Shown here: piece by piece, positions 50,126 to 60,007 of the stretch
Layout: each line of letters begins with the position of its first letter
Numbering within the stretch: position 1 is the first letter of the stretch
Assembly: GCF_040436365.1 (NCBI RefSeq)
Contig: NZ_AP026369.1
Span: forward strand, 2,094,501-2,158,500
Length of the DNA: 64,000 nt
Direction: 5' to 3'
DNA from: Hydrogenimonas sp. SS33
GTDB lineage: Bacteria; Campylobacterota; Campylobacteria; Campylobacterales; Hydrogenimonadaceae
Program-made: the position numbers and the translations under genes
The notes under the pieces: model-generated
Seen by the model: the letters and a program-made list of their open reading frames with translations, nothing else
Database searches by the model: none
What the model was told of the DNA's origin: nothing

Positions 50126-53080
50126 GTGCAGATCGAGGCGATCAACGAGCTTCTTAACGACAAAAAGCGGCTTTTGACCGACATCTATTTCGAACTTCAG
50201 AAGATCTTCGAGGAGAAGTACGGCCCCGACACGGTCGTGGTGATGGAGGTGGGGACCTTCTTCGAAGTCTACGAAGTGAACAACGACGAGATGAAGATCG
50301 GCAAGGCCAAGGAGATCGCCGAGCTGCTCAATATCCAGCTGACCCGCAAGAACAAGACGATTCTGGAAAACTCCGTCGCCAACCCGCTGATGGCGGGATG
50401 GCCCGCCGTCTCGCTGGACCGCTACCTCTCGCGGCTGGTACAGAGCAAGAAATATACGGTCGTGCTTGTACGCCAGAAGGGGGTTCCGCCCAAGGTCAAG
50501 CGCTACATCGGCAACATCCTCTCCCCCGGAACCAATTTCGACTACCTGGTGGAGCCGACCGAAAACTACATCGTCAGCCTCATCGTCGACATCAACAACG
50601 GCATCTACTCCTGCGGTTACAGCGCCATCGACGTCAGTACCGGGAAAACCTGGCTCAACGAGATTCACGGCACGAGAGAGGACAAGACCTACGCCCTGGA
50701 CGAAGTCTTCAACATGCTCCAGAGCTACACCACCTCCGAACTGCTGCTGACCCTCGACGACCCTTCCATCGACGCGGAGTGGATCGTCCGCTACCTCGAA
50801 ATCGAGGGGCACATCAGCTACACGGTAGGTCAGACCCGCCACAAAATCGCCTACCAGAACGAGCTCTTCGCCAACGTCTACAACATCCGCTCCTTTTTAA
50901 GCCCCATCGAGTACCTGGACCTGGAGCGCTACCCCTACGCCTCCGAGTCGCTCTCCCTGCTCATCGACTTCATCATCGAACACGACGCGGCGCTCATCGA
51001 GAAGATGAACCGGCCTCTTTTTCTGGGCGGGCGGCGTTTCGTCTATCTGGGCAACAATGCGTTGGAGCAGCTCAATATCATCAGCCGCGATCCGGACGAG
51101 ATGACGCTGCTCAAACTCATCGACCTCACCTCCACCGCCATCGGCAAGCGCCTCTTCAAGGAGCGGCTGCTCAACCCCATCTGTGACGCCAAGGAGCTTC
51201 GAAGCCGCTACGACCTGGCCGAAAAGGTAATGGAGCACACCCAGAATTTCGCCAACGGGCTGAAAGAGGTCTACGACCTGGAACGGATCCTTCGGCGGAT
51301 CAATCTGGGCAAACTCCACCCCTTTGAAGTGGTCTACCTGCACGACTCCCTCAAAGCGCTGGAGCGGCTGGTCTGGGAGGCCAAAGGGGTGGGCGTCGAC
51401 GTGGAGGAGGAGCTTCGCGTCCGCATCGAGGCCTTCGTCAGGGAGATCGAAAAGACCTTTGTGCTGGAAGAGTGCGCCAAATACCGCCGGGACCAGATCG
51501 AGAGCAACATTTTCCAGCCGGGTATCAATCTCTTTGTGGACCAGATCGTCGAGGAGAACGAGAAGGAGCTGGCCAAACTGGAGGCGGTGCGGCTGCACAT
51601 CGAAAACTTCTTCGAACGCAGCGACAGCGAGAGCGAATATGTGGGCATCGGCTGGCTGGAGAGCGAGGGCTATTTCCTGACCGTCACCCGCACCCGCTTC
51701 GGCATGATCGAAAAGGAGCTGATGGAGAGTTTCCTGTTGCTTGACGGAGAGCACCATTTCCTCAAAGACTTCACCTACAAGAAGCTCAAAAACAGCGTCA
51801 AGATCACGGCGCCGCTGATCGAGTCGATCTCCCGTTCCATCATGGCCAACCAGTCCCGCATTGTCGCGCTCATCAAACAGAGCTACGTAGAATCCCTGGA
51901 GCTGCTGGAGAAGCGCTACGCCCAGCTTCTGGAACAGGTCATCGCCTTCGTGGGGCGCTTCGATGTGGCGATCGCCACGGCGCGGGCCGCGGAGCGCTAC
52001 AACTATGTCCGGCCCGAGATTCTGGAGAGGAAGGAGGGGGAGGAGGCCCAGACGCTGGAGTTCGTGGGCCTGCGCCATCCGCTTATCGAGTCGCGGGAAG
52101 AGAACGGCATCTACATTCCCAACGACCTTCTGATGGGCGACATCCCAAAGCCCCTGGAACACGACCATGTGACGCTGCAGGCCGGCGAGGGCAAGCCGGT
52201 GCGGGGGGTATTGCTCTACGGCATCAACTCCAGCGGCAAAAGCTCCCTGATGAAGAGCGTGGGGATGGCGGTCATCATGGCGCAGGCGGGCTTTTTCGTC
52301 CCCGCCGCGTCGATGCGCTTCCACCTCTTCGACAAGCTTTTCACCCGCATCGTCAGTAAGGACAACCTCTACAAGGGGCTCAGTACCTTCGCCATCGAGA
52401 TGATGGAGCTCAAGAACATCTTCAACCGGGCCGGGCGCGCGTCGCTGGTGCTGGGCGATGAGATCAGCCACGGCACGGAGACCGAGTCGGCGCTGGCCAT
52501 CGTCGCCAGCGCCGTCAAACGGCTCCACGAACTGGGGACCCTCTTCATCGTGGCGACCCACCTGCACAAACTGACGATGCTCAAGACTGTCACCGACCTT
52601 CCGGGCGTGGTCTTTTTGCATTTGGCGGTGGCGTATGACGAAAAGAGTGACGCCCTCGTTTACAACCGGAAGCTCAAACCGGGTTCGGGCAGCACCCTTT
52701 ACGGGCTGGAGTTTGCCAGGTCGCTCCATATGGACAAAGCCTTCATTGAAACCGCCTATGCGGTGCGGGAATCCCTGGGGGACGCCGCCAATGCGCTGCG
52801 TCAGCTGAAACGGCGCAAAAAGAGCCGTTACAACAAGGAACTCTACCTCACGGCCTGCGCCCTGTGCGGCGCGCCGGTGGAGGAGGTGCACCACATCGTG
52901 CCCCAGGCGGCTGCGGACGAGAAGGGGCGGGTCGGCCATTTCCACGCCAACCACCGCTACAACCTCATTCCCCTGTGCAAAAAGCACCACCGGATGGTGC
53001 ATGAAGGGAAAGTGATCATCCAGGGGTTCGTCATGACCGACGAGGGGCTGCAACTTCGGTATAGCGAGATTGATCAATAG
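50126..53080 (+). CDS. mutS7: MutS7-type mismatch protein with C-terminal HNH nuclease
   Basis: A 984-residue MutS homologue. Domain I is present with a mismatch-probing VGTFFEVYE (the GxFxE motif) near residue 40, followed by connector, lever and clamp regions and an ATPase (Walker A GINSSGKS at 699-706, [11 protein letters not shown]). It ends in an HNH endonuclease: CALC at 911, HHIVPQ at 922, LIPLCKKHH. This MutS plus HNH plan is known in MutS7 of Epsilonproteobacteria, octocoral mitochondria and giant viruses. A fused nuclease would let it nick DNA without MutL/MutH. GTG start at 50126 has AAGGA ten bases upstream. Confidence 0.93.
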   Translation: MQIEAINELLNDKKRLLTDIYFELQKIFEEKYGPDTVVVMEVGTFFEVYEVNNDEMKIGKAKEIAELLNIQLTRKNKTILENSVANPLMAGWPAVSLDRYLSRLVQSKKYTVVLVRQKGVPPKVKRYIGNILSPGTNFDYLVEPTENYIVSLIVDINNGIYSCGYSAIDVSTGKTWLNEIHGTREDKTYALDEVFNMLQSYTTSELLLTLDDPSIDAEWIVRYLEIEGHISYTVGQTRHKIAYQNELFANVYNIRSFLSPIEYLDLERYPYASESLSLLIDFIIEHDAALIEKMNRPLFLGGRRFVYLGNNALEQLNIISRDPDEMTLLKLIDLTSTAIGKRLFKERLLNPICDAKELRSRYDLAEKVMEHTQNFANGLKEVYDLERILRRINLGKLHPFEVVYLHDSLKALERLVWEAKGVGVDVEEELRVRIEAFVREIEKTFVLEECAKYRRDQIESNIFQPGINLFVDQIVEENEKELAKLEAVRLHIENFFERSDSESEYVGIGWLESEGYFLTVTRTRFGMIEKELMESFLLLDGEHHFLKDFTYKKLKNSVKITAPLIESISRSIMANQSRIVALIKQSYVESLELLEKRYAQLLEQVIAFVGRFDVAIATARAAERYNYVRPEILERKEGEEAQTLEFVGLRHPLIESREENGIYIPNDLLMGDIPKPLEHDHVTLQAGEGKPVRGVLLYGINSSGKSSLMKSVGMAVIMAQAGFFVPAASMRFHLFDKLFTRIVSKDNLYKGLSTFAIEMMELKNIFNRAGRASLVLGDEISHGTETESALAIVASAVKRLHELGTLFIVATHLHKLTMLKTVTDLPGVVFLHLAVAYDEKSDALVYNRKLKPGSGSTLYGLEFARSLHMDKAFIETAYAVRESLGDAANALRQLKRRKKSRYNKELYLTACALCGAPVEEVHHIVPQAAADEKGRVGHFHANHRYNLIPLCKKHHRMVHEGKVIIQGFVMTDEGLQLRYSEIDQ

Positions 53081-53268
53081 TCGTTGGTCATCAGTCGTTA
53101 GAAAGGGGCTTCGCCCCTCTTTGACGTCAGTTTTTGGGCATTGGGCATTGGGCATTGGGCATTGACGCGCGTTGAGAATGATTCTCGGTTTAAAATTTCT
53201 CAGAATTAACAACAACCCTTGACATCACATACAAAATCAGCTTCGCTGATACTTCTCACTTCTCACTT
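53081..53268. repeat. Dispersed ~200-bp intergenic element, copy B2
   Basis: This fills most of the 260-bp gap between mutS7 and the DUF2231 gene. It matches 21855-22074: TCGTTGGTCATCAGTCGTTAG, GGGGCTTCGCCCC hairpin, TTTGACGTCAG, four GGGCATT units, GAGAATGATTCTC, GGTTTAAAATT, CAGAATTAAC, CCTTGACA, ATCAGCTTCGCTGAT hairpin, and CTTCTCACTTCTCAC. Three perfect short dyads in the same order are kept in this copy. Confidence 0.82.
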
Positions 53269-53340
53269 TTTCGAAACCCAAACGACTTTAGGAAAAATTA
53301 TGTATAATCTGACAGTTTCAAACTACTGCAAGGAGCAAGC

Positions 53341-54231
53341 ATGAATCTTCCCGTCATCGACATACCCGTCAAACTTCCGTTTGAGGTACCTCTGCTGATT
53401 CACCCTATCTTCGTCCATTTCGCCATTGCGATCCCCGTCATCGTCTTTTTGCTGGAGATCGCCAACATCAAGGCCCGCAACCGTGCCGTCAGCGTCACGT
53501 CGCTCTTTCTGATGACCCTGGCGCTGCTGGTCTATGCCGGCGCTTTCTTTGCGGGAAAGGCCGACGGCTCCCATGCCTGGGCGCTCCTTTCGCCCGATGC
53601 CCAGAAGGAGCTGAAGTTCCACAAACTGCTGGGAACCTACCTGGTCTACGGCATGGGGGTTCTCTACCTGCTTAAACTCCTGGCGATGCTCGTCAAGCGC
53701 CCCTGGGCCAGGGATTTCTTCCTCGCCATGCTGCTTATCTTCATCGGCGTCCTCTTTAAACAGGGCAAAGACGGCGGCGAGCTTGTCTATGAATATGGCG
53801 TCAATGTGGAAGCGGTCAGTAAACTGCAGGACAAAATCGACGACATGGAGTACCAGATCGATGACCTGAAAACGCAAGTGCAGAAGGCGAAAGCCGCGGC
53901 GGCCGCTCCTGCCGCTACCCAGGAGGCGCCTGCCAACCAGGAAGCCCCCGCCGCCCAGGAGCCCAAGAGTGAAGAGAGCGCTCCTGCAACCGAAGAGACA
54001 GCCCCCGCCGAACCCCATGAACCTGCAACCGAGGAGCCGGCCCACTCCGCTGCCGAAGCGGTGAAGTCGCAGGTGGAGGAGAAGGCCCAGAAGGCGGCGG
54101 AAGAAGCGACGGAAGAGGCGGCCCACACGATGGAAACGGCCGGTGACGCCCTTAAAAAGAGCGCCGAAGAGGCTGCCGGAGCCGCAGTGGAAGGGAACGA
54201 TACGACCCCCGTCGAAATTCCGACCCACTGA
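53341..54231 (+). CDS. DUF2231-type membrane protein with Ala/Glu/Pro-rich tail
   Basis: A 296-residue protein. Residues 1-~150 hold four membrane helices (HPIFVHFAIAIPVIVFLLEI start, then KADGSHAWALLSPDAQKELKFHKLLG) and fit DUF2231. Residues ~160-180 form a short coiled coil (VSKLQDKIDDMEYQIDDLKTQ), and the last ~110 are low-complexity Ala, Glu and Pro, probably an extended linker. The histidines in the first helix (HPIFVHF) suggest heme or metal binding, but this is uncharacterised. It ends one base before the helicase start. Confidence 0.8.
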   Translation: MNLPVIDIPVKLPFEVPLLIHPIFVHFAIAIPVIVFLLEIANIKARNRAVSVTSLFLMTLALLVYAGAFFAGKADGSHAWALLSPDAQKELKFHKLLGTYLVYGMGVLYLLKLLAMLVKRPWARDFFLAMLLIFIGVLFKQGKDGGELVYEYGVNVEAVSKLQDKIDDMEYQIDDLKTQVQKAKAAAAAPAATQEAPANQEAPAAQEPKSEESAPATEETAPAEPHEPATEEPAHSAAEAVKSQVEEKAQKAAEEATEEAAHTMETAGDALKKSAEEAAGAAVEGNDTTPVEIPTH

Positions 54232-54232
54232 T

Positions 54233-56410
54233 ATGGCGCCCAAGCGCCCGCTCCCTTTCGTTTTGCCCGCGTCGCTTCCGGAGCGGCAGCGGCAGCAGCG
54301 GCTCCGCCGCTACAAAATCAAACCCTCCAATATCGCCCGGACCTTTGAGGGGGACGGGTGGATCCTCTACATCCCCACCAAAAAGAGCTACTTCAACCTT
54401 CCCAAAGAGATGGTTCCCAGCCGCGAGTTGGAGCACCGCATACGGACCATCCACGACTATGTGGAGGAGTACAAAGCCCTCATCGATGTGGAGCGGCGGG
54501 CGGAGATGGAGGCGCAGATGCGGGAGATCCGCTCCACCAGCGGTAAGGAGCGGGAGTTTTTCGGACGGGCGGTCCTCGGGCTCAAAGGGCGTAGCGCCGG
54601 GAGGAAATTTGACCTCTACCTCGTCCGTTTCGGCCGGGAGAGAGCCATCGAAACCGAAATCGCCGGCGGCGACATCGTACTGGTGAGCCGGGGCGACCCC
54701 CTCAAAAGCGACCTGACGGCGACGGTGATGCAGGTGGGGCGCAACTTCATCGAAGCGGCCTTCGCGCAGAAACCGCCCAAATGGGTCCGCGACGACGGAA
54801 TCCGGCTGGACCTTTTCGTCAACGATGTCACCTTCAAGCGAATGGAGAGCAATCTGGAGCGGCTGCGGCACATCGAGCCGCCCTATGCGAGGGTCCGGGA
54901 CATCGTCATCGGCCTGGCGGAGGCGAAGGGGGCGATGCCTGCTCATTTCGAACCCGAAAACGGTACGCTCAACGACGCCCAGCGGCAGGCGGTGGCGACG
55001 GCACTGGGCAGCGGCGAGATCGCCCTGATCCACGGCCCTCCTGGCACGGGAAAGACGACGACGGTGGTGGAGGCGATCCTCCAGTTGACGAAGCGGGGCA
55101 AAAAGGTGCTGGCGACCGCCGATTCCAACGTGGCGGTGGACAATATGCTGGAAAAACTGGCCGAAAAAAAGGGCGTCAAGCCGGTGCGCATCGGCCATCC
55201 GGCGCGCATCGACGCGAAACTGGAGCGCTTCAGCCTGATGGCGATGATGGAGCAGGACCCCCGCGCAAGGCAGGTGGAGAGGATGCTGGAAGAGGCGAAG
55301 GCCCTGGTGGATGAGCGCAACCGCCACAGCAAACCGACGCCGGCGCGGCTGCGGGGCATGGGCAGGGAGCGGGTCAAAACCCTGGCCGCGACGGGTAGAA
55401 GCTACCGTGGGGTCGATATCAAAACCATCCAGTCCATGGCCCGATGGATCGCCGAGGATGAGAAGGTCGAACGTTTCTACGGCGCGATCCGGGAGTTGGA
55501 GGAGGCGATGGTGCGGGAGATTCTCGAAAAGGCCGACGTGGTTCTCTCCACCAACGGAATGATCGGCTCCGAAGCGATGGAGGGGATGCGTTTCGACGTG
55601 GCCGTAGTGGACGAAGGGAGCCAGCAGATGGAGCCTTCGACCCTGATGGCGCTGACCAGGGTGCCCAAAGCGGTATTGGCGGGAGATCACCGGCAACTGC
55701 CGCCCACGGTCGTCAGCAACCTGGACCTGCTCAAACGCTCCCTCTTCGAGCGGCTGATGGAGCGCAACCTCCCCTCGGTGATGCTTGACCTCCAATACAG
55801 GATGAACGAAACGGTGATGGATTTCCCCAACCGCCTCATGTACGAAGGAAGGCTCCAAGCCCACCCGTCGGTGGCCGGGCGGAGGCTGCGCCTTGAGAAG
55901 ATGCCCCGGGAGGAACCGGAAGCGGCGATGGCGGCACCGGAGTCTCCCGTGGTATTCGCCGATACGTCGGGGCTGGATGCCCACGAACGCCTGCCGGAGC
56001 GTTCCACCTCCTATGAAAACCCGACGGAAGCGGCATGGGTCGTGAAGGTGGCCGAAACGCTGGTGCGATGCGGGGTGGCCGAGGAGGATATCGGCATCAT
56101 TACCCCCTACCTCTCCCAGGTGAAGCTCATCCGCAGGCTGCTGGAGGCGAAAGGGCTCGCCTGTGAAACCAAAAGCGTCGACGGGTTTCAGGGGCGGGAG
56201 AAGGAGGTGATCCTCATCTCCTTCGTCCGCTCCAACGTCGCCAAGGAGATCGGCTTCGTCAAAGACCGCCGCCGTCTCAATGTGGCGATGACCCGTGCCC
56301 GGTCGAAACTGGTGATGGTGGGAGATGTCCGGACACTGGAACCCAACGATCCTTACGATCGGCTGTTAGTATGGGTTCGAAAGCATGGGAAGGTCGTGCT
56401 GCTGGAGTGA
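54233..56410 (+). CDS. SF1B (UPF1/DNA2-like) helicase
   Basis: A 725-residue helicase of the IGHMBP2/UPF1 group. An N-terminal ~230 residues include an OB/stalk-like region (IETEIAGGDIVLVSRGDPL). Motor motifs are Q-like NDAQRQAV, Walker A GPPGTGKTTT, motif Ia ADSNVAVDN, Walker B VVDEGSQ, GDHRQLPP, LQYRMNE, VDGFQGREKEV, and NVAMTRARSKL. Bacterial relatives are poorly studied and may act on DNA or RNA. ATG at 54233 is right after the DUF2231 stop (1-nt gap), so translation is coupled. Confidence 0.9.
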   Translation: MAPKRPLPFVLPASLPERQRQQRLRRYKIKPSNIARTFEGDGWILYIPTKKSYFNLPKEMVPSRELEHRIRTIHDYVEEYKALIDVERRAEMEAQMREIRSTSGKEREFFGRAVLGLKGRSAGRKFDLYLVRFGRERAIETEIAGGDIVLVSRGDPLKSDLTATVMQVGRNFIEAAFAQKPPKWVRDDGIRLDLFVNDVTFKRMESNLERLRHIEPPYARVRDIVIGLAEAKGAMPAHFEPENGTLNDAQRQAVATALGSGEIALIHGPPGTGKTTTVVEAILQLTKRGKKVLATADSNVAVDNMLEKLAEKKGVKPVRIGHPARIDAKLERFSLMAMMEQDPRARQVERMLEEAKALVDERNRHSKPTPARLRGMGRERVKTLAATGRSYRGVDIKTIQSMARWIAEDEKVERFYGAIRELEEAMVREILEKADVVLSTNGMIGSEAMEGMRFDVAVVDEGSQQMEPSTLMALTRVPKAVLAGDHRQLPPTVVSNLDLLKRSLFERLMERNLPSVMLDLQYRMNETVMDFPNRLMYEGRLQAHPSVAGRRLRLEKMPREEPEAAMAAPESPVVFADTSGLDAHERLPERSTSYENPTEAAWVVKVAETLVRCGVAEEDIGIITPYLSQVKLIRRLLEAKGLACETKSVDGFQGREKEVILISFVRSNVAKEIGFVKDRRRLNVAMTRARSKLVMVGDVRTLEPNDPYDRLLVWVRKHGKVVLLE

Positions 56411-56452
56411 ACGGTGAACGGTGAACAGAGGGGGTGAGCCGCGGTGCGGCTC
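56408..56452. repeat. GGTGAAC tract and small GC hairpin after the helicase
   Basis: About 2.5 GGTGAAC units (56408-56427) overlap the helicase stop region, and GAGCCGC, GGT, GCGGCTC (56436-56452) forms a 7-bp stem between this gene and the convergent PAS gene. No T-run follows on either strand, so it is an uncertain bidirectional terminator. Confidence 0.5.
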
Positions 56453-56458
56453 TGCAAA

Positions 56459-56983
56459 TCAGTAGAACTTGTAGATGTTTTCGTACATATTGTCGAAAGT
56501 GACGTCGTCTCCCGCTTCGTGGAGCACTTCGTTGAGGTACTTTTCACTCGCTTCCATGCCCCCCTCTTTCTCCAGCGCCGTCAGCTTTTTGTAGAGCGGG
56601 TCGAGAATCTCTTTGGCGTGTTTGGAAACCGCTTTGCGGTAGGCTTTGTAGCCGGTGATCTCTTTGGTATTGATGTCTCTTAAAATCTCGAAGTGGGTGA
56701 ATACCCAGTAGTAGCGGCCGTCCTTGGCCAGGTTCTTGATGGGGACATTGACGTTTTTGCCCGCTTTGAGGCGGTCCCACAGGAGTTTGAAGGCGATTTT
56801 GGGCATATCGGGATGACGGACGATATTGTGGGGCTGTCCGATCAGTTCATCCCTGGTATAGCCTGATATCTCACAGAAATAGTCGTTGGCGTCGGTGATG
56901 ATCCCCTTCGTGTCGGTTTCGCTCTCTATATATTTGGTATTGTCCAGCTGGATCTCTTCGTCCCTGGGTTGCGGTCGCTGCAT
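56459..56983 (-). CDS. Stand-alone PAS-domain protein (energy-taxis sensor-like)
   Basis: A 174-residue soluble protein with a PAS fold: TDTKGIITDANDYFCEISGY, DELIGQPHNIVRHPDMP, and NVPIKNLAKDGRYYWVFTHF with ITGYKAYRKAVSKHAKEIL. The same sequence style occurs in the FAD-binding PAS proteins of aerotaxis receptors (Aer, Campylobacter CetB). It lacks HAMP and signalling domains, so it would need a partner transducer. Start ATG 56983 follows AAGGAG; the in-frame extension to 57151 crosses its own promoter. A role in redox or energy taxis is inferred. Confidence 0.83.
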   Translation of the reverse strand: MQRPQPRDEEIQLDNTKYIESETDTKGIITDANDYFCEISGYTRDELIGQPHNIVRHPDMPKIAFKLLWDRLKAGKNVNVPIKNLAKDGRYYWVFTHFEILRDINTKEITGYKAYRKAVSKHAKEILDPLYKKLTALEKEGGMEASEKYLNEVLHEAGDDVTFDNMYENIYKFY

Positions 56984-57013
56984 GAACGCTCCTTCTCTTT
57001 GAATTCTGTCGTT

Positions 57014-57019
57014 ATTATA
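57014..57019 (-). promoter_or_regulatory. Probable -10 box of the PAS gene
   Basis: ATTATA on the plus strand reads TATAAT on the minus strand, 31 bases before the ATG at 56983. This gives a short leader of about 24 bases. Confidence 0.6.
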
Positions 57020-57103
57020 CATCCGGAATGTTGTTTTCGGAATGCCACTTTTGACCTCACTATTATCTGAAGTAAAGATTACAATAAAAATTAAGTCGAA
57101 AAT

Positions 57104-57145
57104 TTGACCTGCATCAAGAAAAATTAACGTTGAATTAACTATCAT
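57104..57145 (+). promoter_or_regulatory. FNR-type box and -10 box of nosZ
   Basis: TTGAC-CTGC-ATCAA (57104-57117) differs from the FNR consensus TTGAT-N4-ATCAA at one base. TATCAT (57140-57145) is a good -10 box. The box centre (57110.5) is 29.5 bases before the -10 start, which places it near -41.5 of a predicted start at ~57152, the class II activator position. The nosB promoter has the same geometry. The leader (to 57222) holds an AT-rich near-palindrome at about 57162-57182. Confidence 0.75.
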
Positions 57146-57222
57146 TGACACATGCAGTTTGGATTTTTCATTTAAATGGAAAATTCAGCCTGTAATTTCA
57201 GGAAATCTTAAAAGGAGGCAGC

Positions 57223-59826
57223 ATGAGTTCGATCCTCAAGAAGCTATCGATGGTAGCGATCGGAACTCTGGTGGGTGTATCCATGGCCTCCGCTCAGACA
57301 GAACTGCGCAAAGTGATGAAAGAGCGGGGACTGACCGACCAGGATCTTCTGGCGGCAGCCAAGACCTACACCCCTAGCGGCGGACGGGACAAATATATCG
57401 TATTCAGTTCCGGCGGACAGTCGGGACAGATTATGGTATACGGCGTTCCGTCGATGCGTATTTTGAAATTTATCGGTGTCTTCACCCCCGAACCCTGGCA
57501 GGGATGGGGATACGACGACGACACCAAAAAGGTTCTCGCCGAAGGGAAGATCCGCGGTAAGCAGATCACCTGGGGCGATACGCACCACCCGGCGATCTCC
57601 GAAACCAACGGACGCTATGACGGAAAATGGCTGGTCATCAACGACAAAGCCAACCCCCGTATCGCCGTCATCGACCTCAAAGACTTCGTCACCAAGCAGA
57701 TCGTCGTCAACCCGGTCTTTAAAAGCGACCACGGCGGCGCCTTCTTCACCCCCAACAGCGAGTATATCCTCGAAGCGTGCCAGTATGCCGCGCCTTTCGA
57801 CAACAACTGGCACCCGATGGAGGATTACAAAGAGACATTCCGGGGCGGTGTGACGGTCTGGAAATTCGACCACAAAGAGGGAAAAATTCTTCCCGAAAAG
57901 TCTTTCACCATCGAAATGCCCCCCTATATGCAGGACCTCTCCGACGCCGGTAAAGAGGCGAGCTACGGCTGGGGATTCACCAACAGCTTCAACTCCGAAA
58001 TGTATACCGGCGGTATCGAAAAAGGGCTGCCCCCCTTCGAAGCGGGATGTAGCCGGAACGACACCGACTACCTTCATGTCTACAACTGGAAAAAACTGGC
58101 GGAACTGGCGAAAGACCCCAAAAACGTCAAAATCATCAACGGCCATAAAGTCGTTCCGATTAGCGTGGCGGTCAAAAACGACGCGCTGTTCCTGATTCCC
58201 GAGCCCAAGTCGCCCCACGGCGTCGATGTCAGCCCCGACGGCAAATATATCGTTGTCTGCGGCAAGCTCGACACCCACGCGACAGTCTACAGCTGGGACA
58301 AAATCCAAAAAGCGATCAAAAACCACGACTTCGCGGGCAAAGATCCCTACGGCATTCCGATCATCGACATGAAAAAAGCGGCGCACTGCCAGGCCGAACT
58401 GGGCCTCGGGCCACTGCATAACCAGTATGGTCCCAAGTGGAAAACCGAGGGTGAAATCTACACCTCCCTCTATGTCGACAGCCAGGTGGTCAAGTGGAAC
58501 TATCTGAAGTGTAAAGTGGAAGACCGTGTCAACGTCAACTACAACATCGGTCACCTCTGCGGCATGGAAGGCAAAACGGAAGATCCCCAGGGCGATTACA
58601 TCATCGCGCTGAACAAACTGGCGATCGACCGCTTCGACGAAATCGGACCGCTCCACCCGCAAAACCACCAGCTCATCGATATTCGCGGCAAGAAGATGCA
58701 GCTTCTGTACGATATGCCGGTACCGCTGGGCGAACCGCACCAGGCGGTTGCGATCCGACGCTCCAAACTGCATACCGAAGTACGCTACAAAATGGGTACC
58801 AACCCATTCACGGGTAAAATCCATCGCGGTAAAACGCTGGCGGGACAGGAAAAAATCGTCCGAAAAGGCAACCATGTCTATGTCTATGGAACGCTGGTAC
58901 GCTCCCATATCAACCCCGAGCATATCAATGTCAACCTGGGTGATACCGTTACTATCTACCTGACCAACCTGGAGCGGGCGGAAGACGAAACTCACGGATT
59001 CACCGTTGACCAGTACAACATTCACGCCTCTCTGGAGCCGGGTAAAACCGTCGCACTGACCTTCAAGGCGGACCGCGAAGGTGTCTTCCCCTACTACTGT
59101 ACGGAATTCTGTTCCGCACTGCACCTAGAGATGATGGGATACCTGCTGGTCAAAGACCCGAACAAACACTACGTCTCCGCCAAAAAGCTCAAAATGGCCC
59201 ATATGTCCAAAGCCGAGCTGGAAAAAGAGTATCAGAAGATCGTCGCGACCAACAAAGCGACCGACAAGGTCATCCAGAGTGTCGTGAAGTTCCTCAAAGA
59301 GAACCACTACGAAAAATATCCGGTTGTCAAACAGCTGGTGGAAGATGCTCTCGATCAGTACGGCAAGATCCCCGAACAGAAGAAAAAAGCGGATGAGTAT
59401 TACAAAAAAGGTGATCTCGAAAAAGCGATTCTGTTTGAAAACATGATCTGGCAGTACATGGTCAAAACGGCCGACGTCGGTATCCGTGCCCGTGACCTGC
59501 TGGTCAAGAAACTCGCCACGCCGATGAGCGAAGCGGCCAAACGCGGCCAGGAAGCCTATCTGGAAGGCGGATGTAACGGATGTCACGTCATCGGTAAAGT
59601 CTCCTCCGGACCGGACCTCGTAGGTGTTCTGCAACGCCATGAAAACGGCGAGAAGTGGGTCAAAGAGTGGATCCTCCATCCTGAAAAAATGTACGACAAC
59701 CCGTACATCAAGTCGATGATTAACTACTTCAACCTTCGCATGCCCAACCAGGGTATGACCGAACAACAGACGGACGACATCATCGAATACCTCAAGTGGA
59801 TTGACAAAAACGCCAATCTCTTCTAA
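57223..59826 (+). CDS. nosZ: Nitrous-oxide reductase, clade II with C-terminal cytochrome c
   Basis: An 867-residue periplasmic NosZ that reduces N2O to N2. It has a Sec signal (VAIGTLVGVSMASAQ), not the twin-Arg signal of clade I, a seven-blade propeller with CuZ histidines such as DTHHPAIS, a CuA domain (YYCTEFCSALHLEMMGY, Cys626 and Cys630), and a C-terminal c-type domain (CNGCH at 784-788, then a distal Met region). The haem domain is the form found in Campylobacterota such as Wolinella. AAAAGGAGG precedes the ATG. A terminator follows, so it can be transcribed alone. Confidence 0.97.
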   Translation: MSSILKKLSMVAIGTLVGVSMASAQTELRKVMKERGLTDQDLLAAAKTYTPSGGRDKYIVFSSGGQSGQIMVYGVPSMRILKFIGVFTPEPWQGWGYDDDTKKVLAEGKIRGKQITWGDTHHPAISETNGRYDGKWLVINDKANPRIAVIDLKDFVTKQIVVNPVFKSDHGGAFFTPNSEYILEACQYAAPFDNNWHPMEDYKETFRGGVTVWKFDHKEGKILPEKSFTIEMPPYMQDLSDAGKEASYGWGFTNSFNSEMYTGGIEKGLPPFEAGCSRNDTDYLHVYNWKKLAELAKDPKNVKIINGHKVVPISVAVKNDALFLIPEPKSPHGVDVSPDGKYIVVCGKLDTHATVYSWDKIQKAIKNHDFAGKDPYGIPIIDMKKAAHCQAELGLGPLHNQYGPKWKTEGEIYTSLYVDSQVVKWNYLKCKVEDRVNVNYNIGHLCGMEGKTEDPQGDYIIALNKLAIDRFDEIGPLHPQNHQLIDIRGKKMQLLYDMPVPLGEPHQAVAIRRSKLHTEVRYKMGTNPFTGKIHRGKTLAGQEKIVRKGNHVYVYGTLVRSHINPEHINVNLGDTVTIYLTNLERAEDETHGFTVDQYNIHASLEPGKTVALTFKADREGVFPYYCTEFCSALHLEMMGYLLVKDPNKHYVSAKKLKMAHMSKAELEKEYQKIVATNKATDKVIQSVVKFLKENHYEKYPVVKQLVEDALDQYGKIPEQKKKADEYYKKGDLEKAILFENMIWQYMVKTADVGIRARDLLVKKLATPMSEAAKRGQEAYLEGGCNGCHVIGKVSSGPDLVGVLQRHENGEKWVKEWILHPEKMYDNPYIKSMINYFNLRMPNQGMTEQQTDDIIEYLKWIDKNANLF

Positions 59827-59837
59827 ATCCTAAATAA

Positions 59838-59860
59838 GGGGCCGGGTTTCCGGCTCCTTT
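59838..59860 (+). terminator. Intrinsic-type terminator after nosZ
   Basis: GGGGCCGG (59838-59845), a GTTT loop, and CCGGCTCC (59850-59857), with one G-T wobble, are followed by TTTACTT. It lies 12 bases after the nosZ stop and upstream of a separate promoter for nosB. Confidence 0.75.
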
Positions 59861-59934
59861 ACTTCAATTTCATGCAACGATTTCCCCAATCATTATTGAT
59901 AAAAATTATTTAATACTTTATCTACTCTTATCAT

Positions 59935-59976
59935 TTGATTTGCATCAAATGGTTGTTGGGTAAATTGCTGTATAAT
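59935..59976 (+). promoter_or_regulatory. Consensus FNR box and -10 box of the nosB operon
   Basis: TTGAT-TTGC-ATCAA at 59935-59948 is a perfect match to the FNR consensus, within a longer dyad ATTTGAT/ATCAAAT. TATAAT is at 59971-59976, 29.5 bases after the box centre, exactly as in the nosZ promoter. The predicted start at ~59983 is 25 bases before the nosB ATG. Confidence 0.82.
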
Positions 59977-60007
59977 CGAACCACTACCTTACCGAAAGGA
60001 TCGAACC

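Noticed and set aside
49277-50842. 521-residue version of the OmpA lipoprotein frame
   Set aside because: It would run through the divergent mutS7 promoter and start; a standard signal peptide with lipobox begins at 50008 with a ribosome site.
50897-59124. Long minus-strand frames opposite mutS7 (772 aa) and nosZ (626 aa)
   Set aside because: They are antisense to genes with full motif sets, with no independent start signals or domain content.
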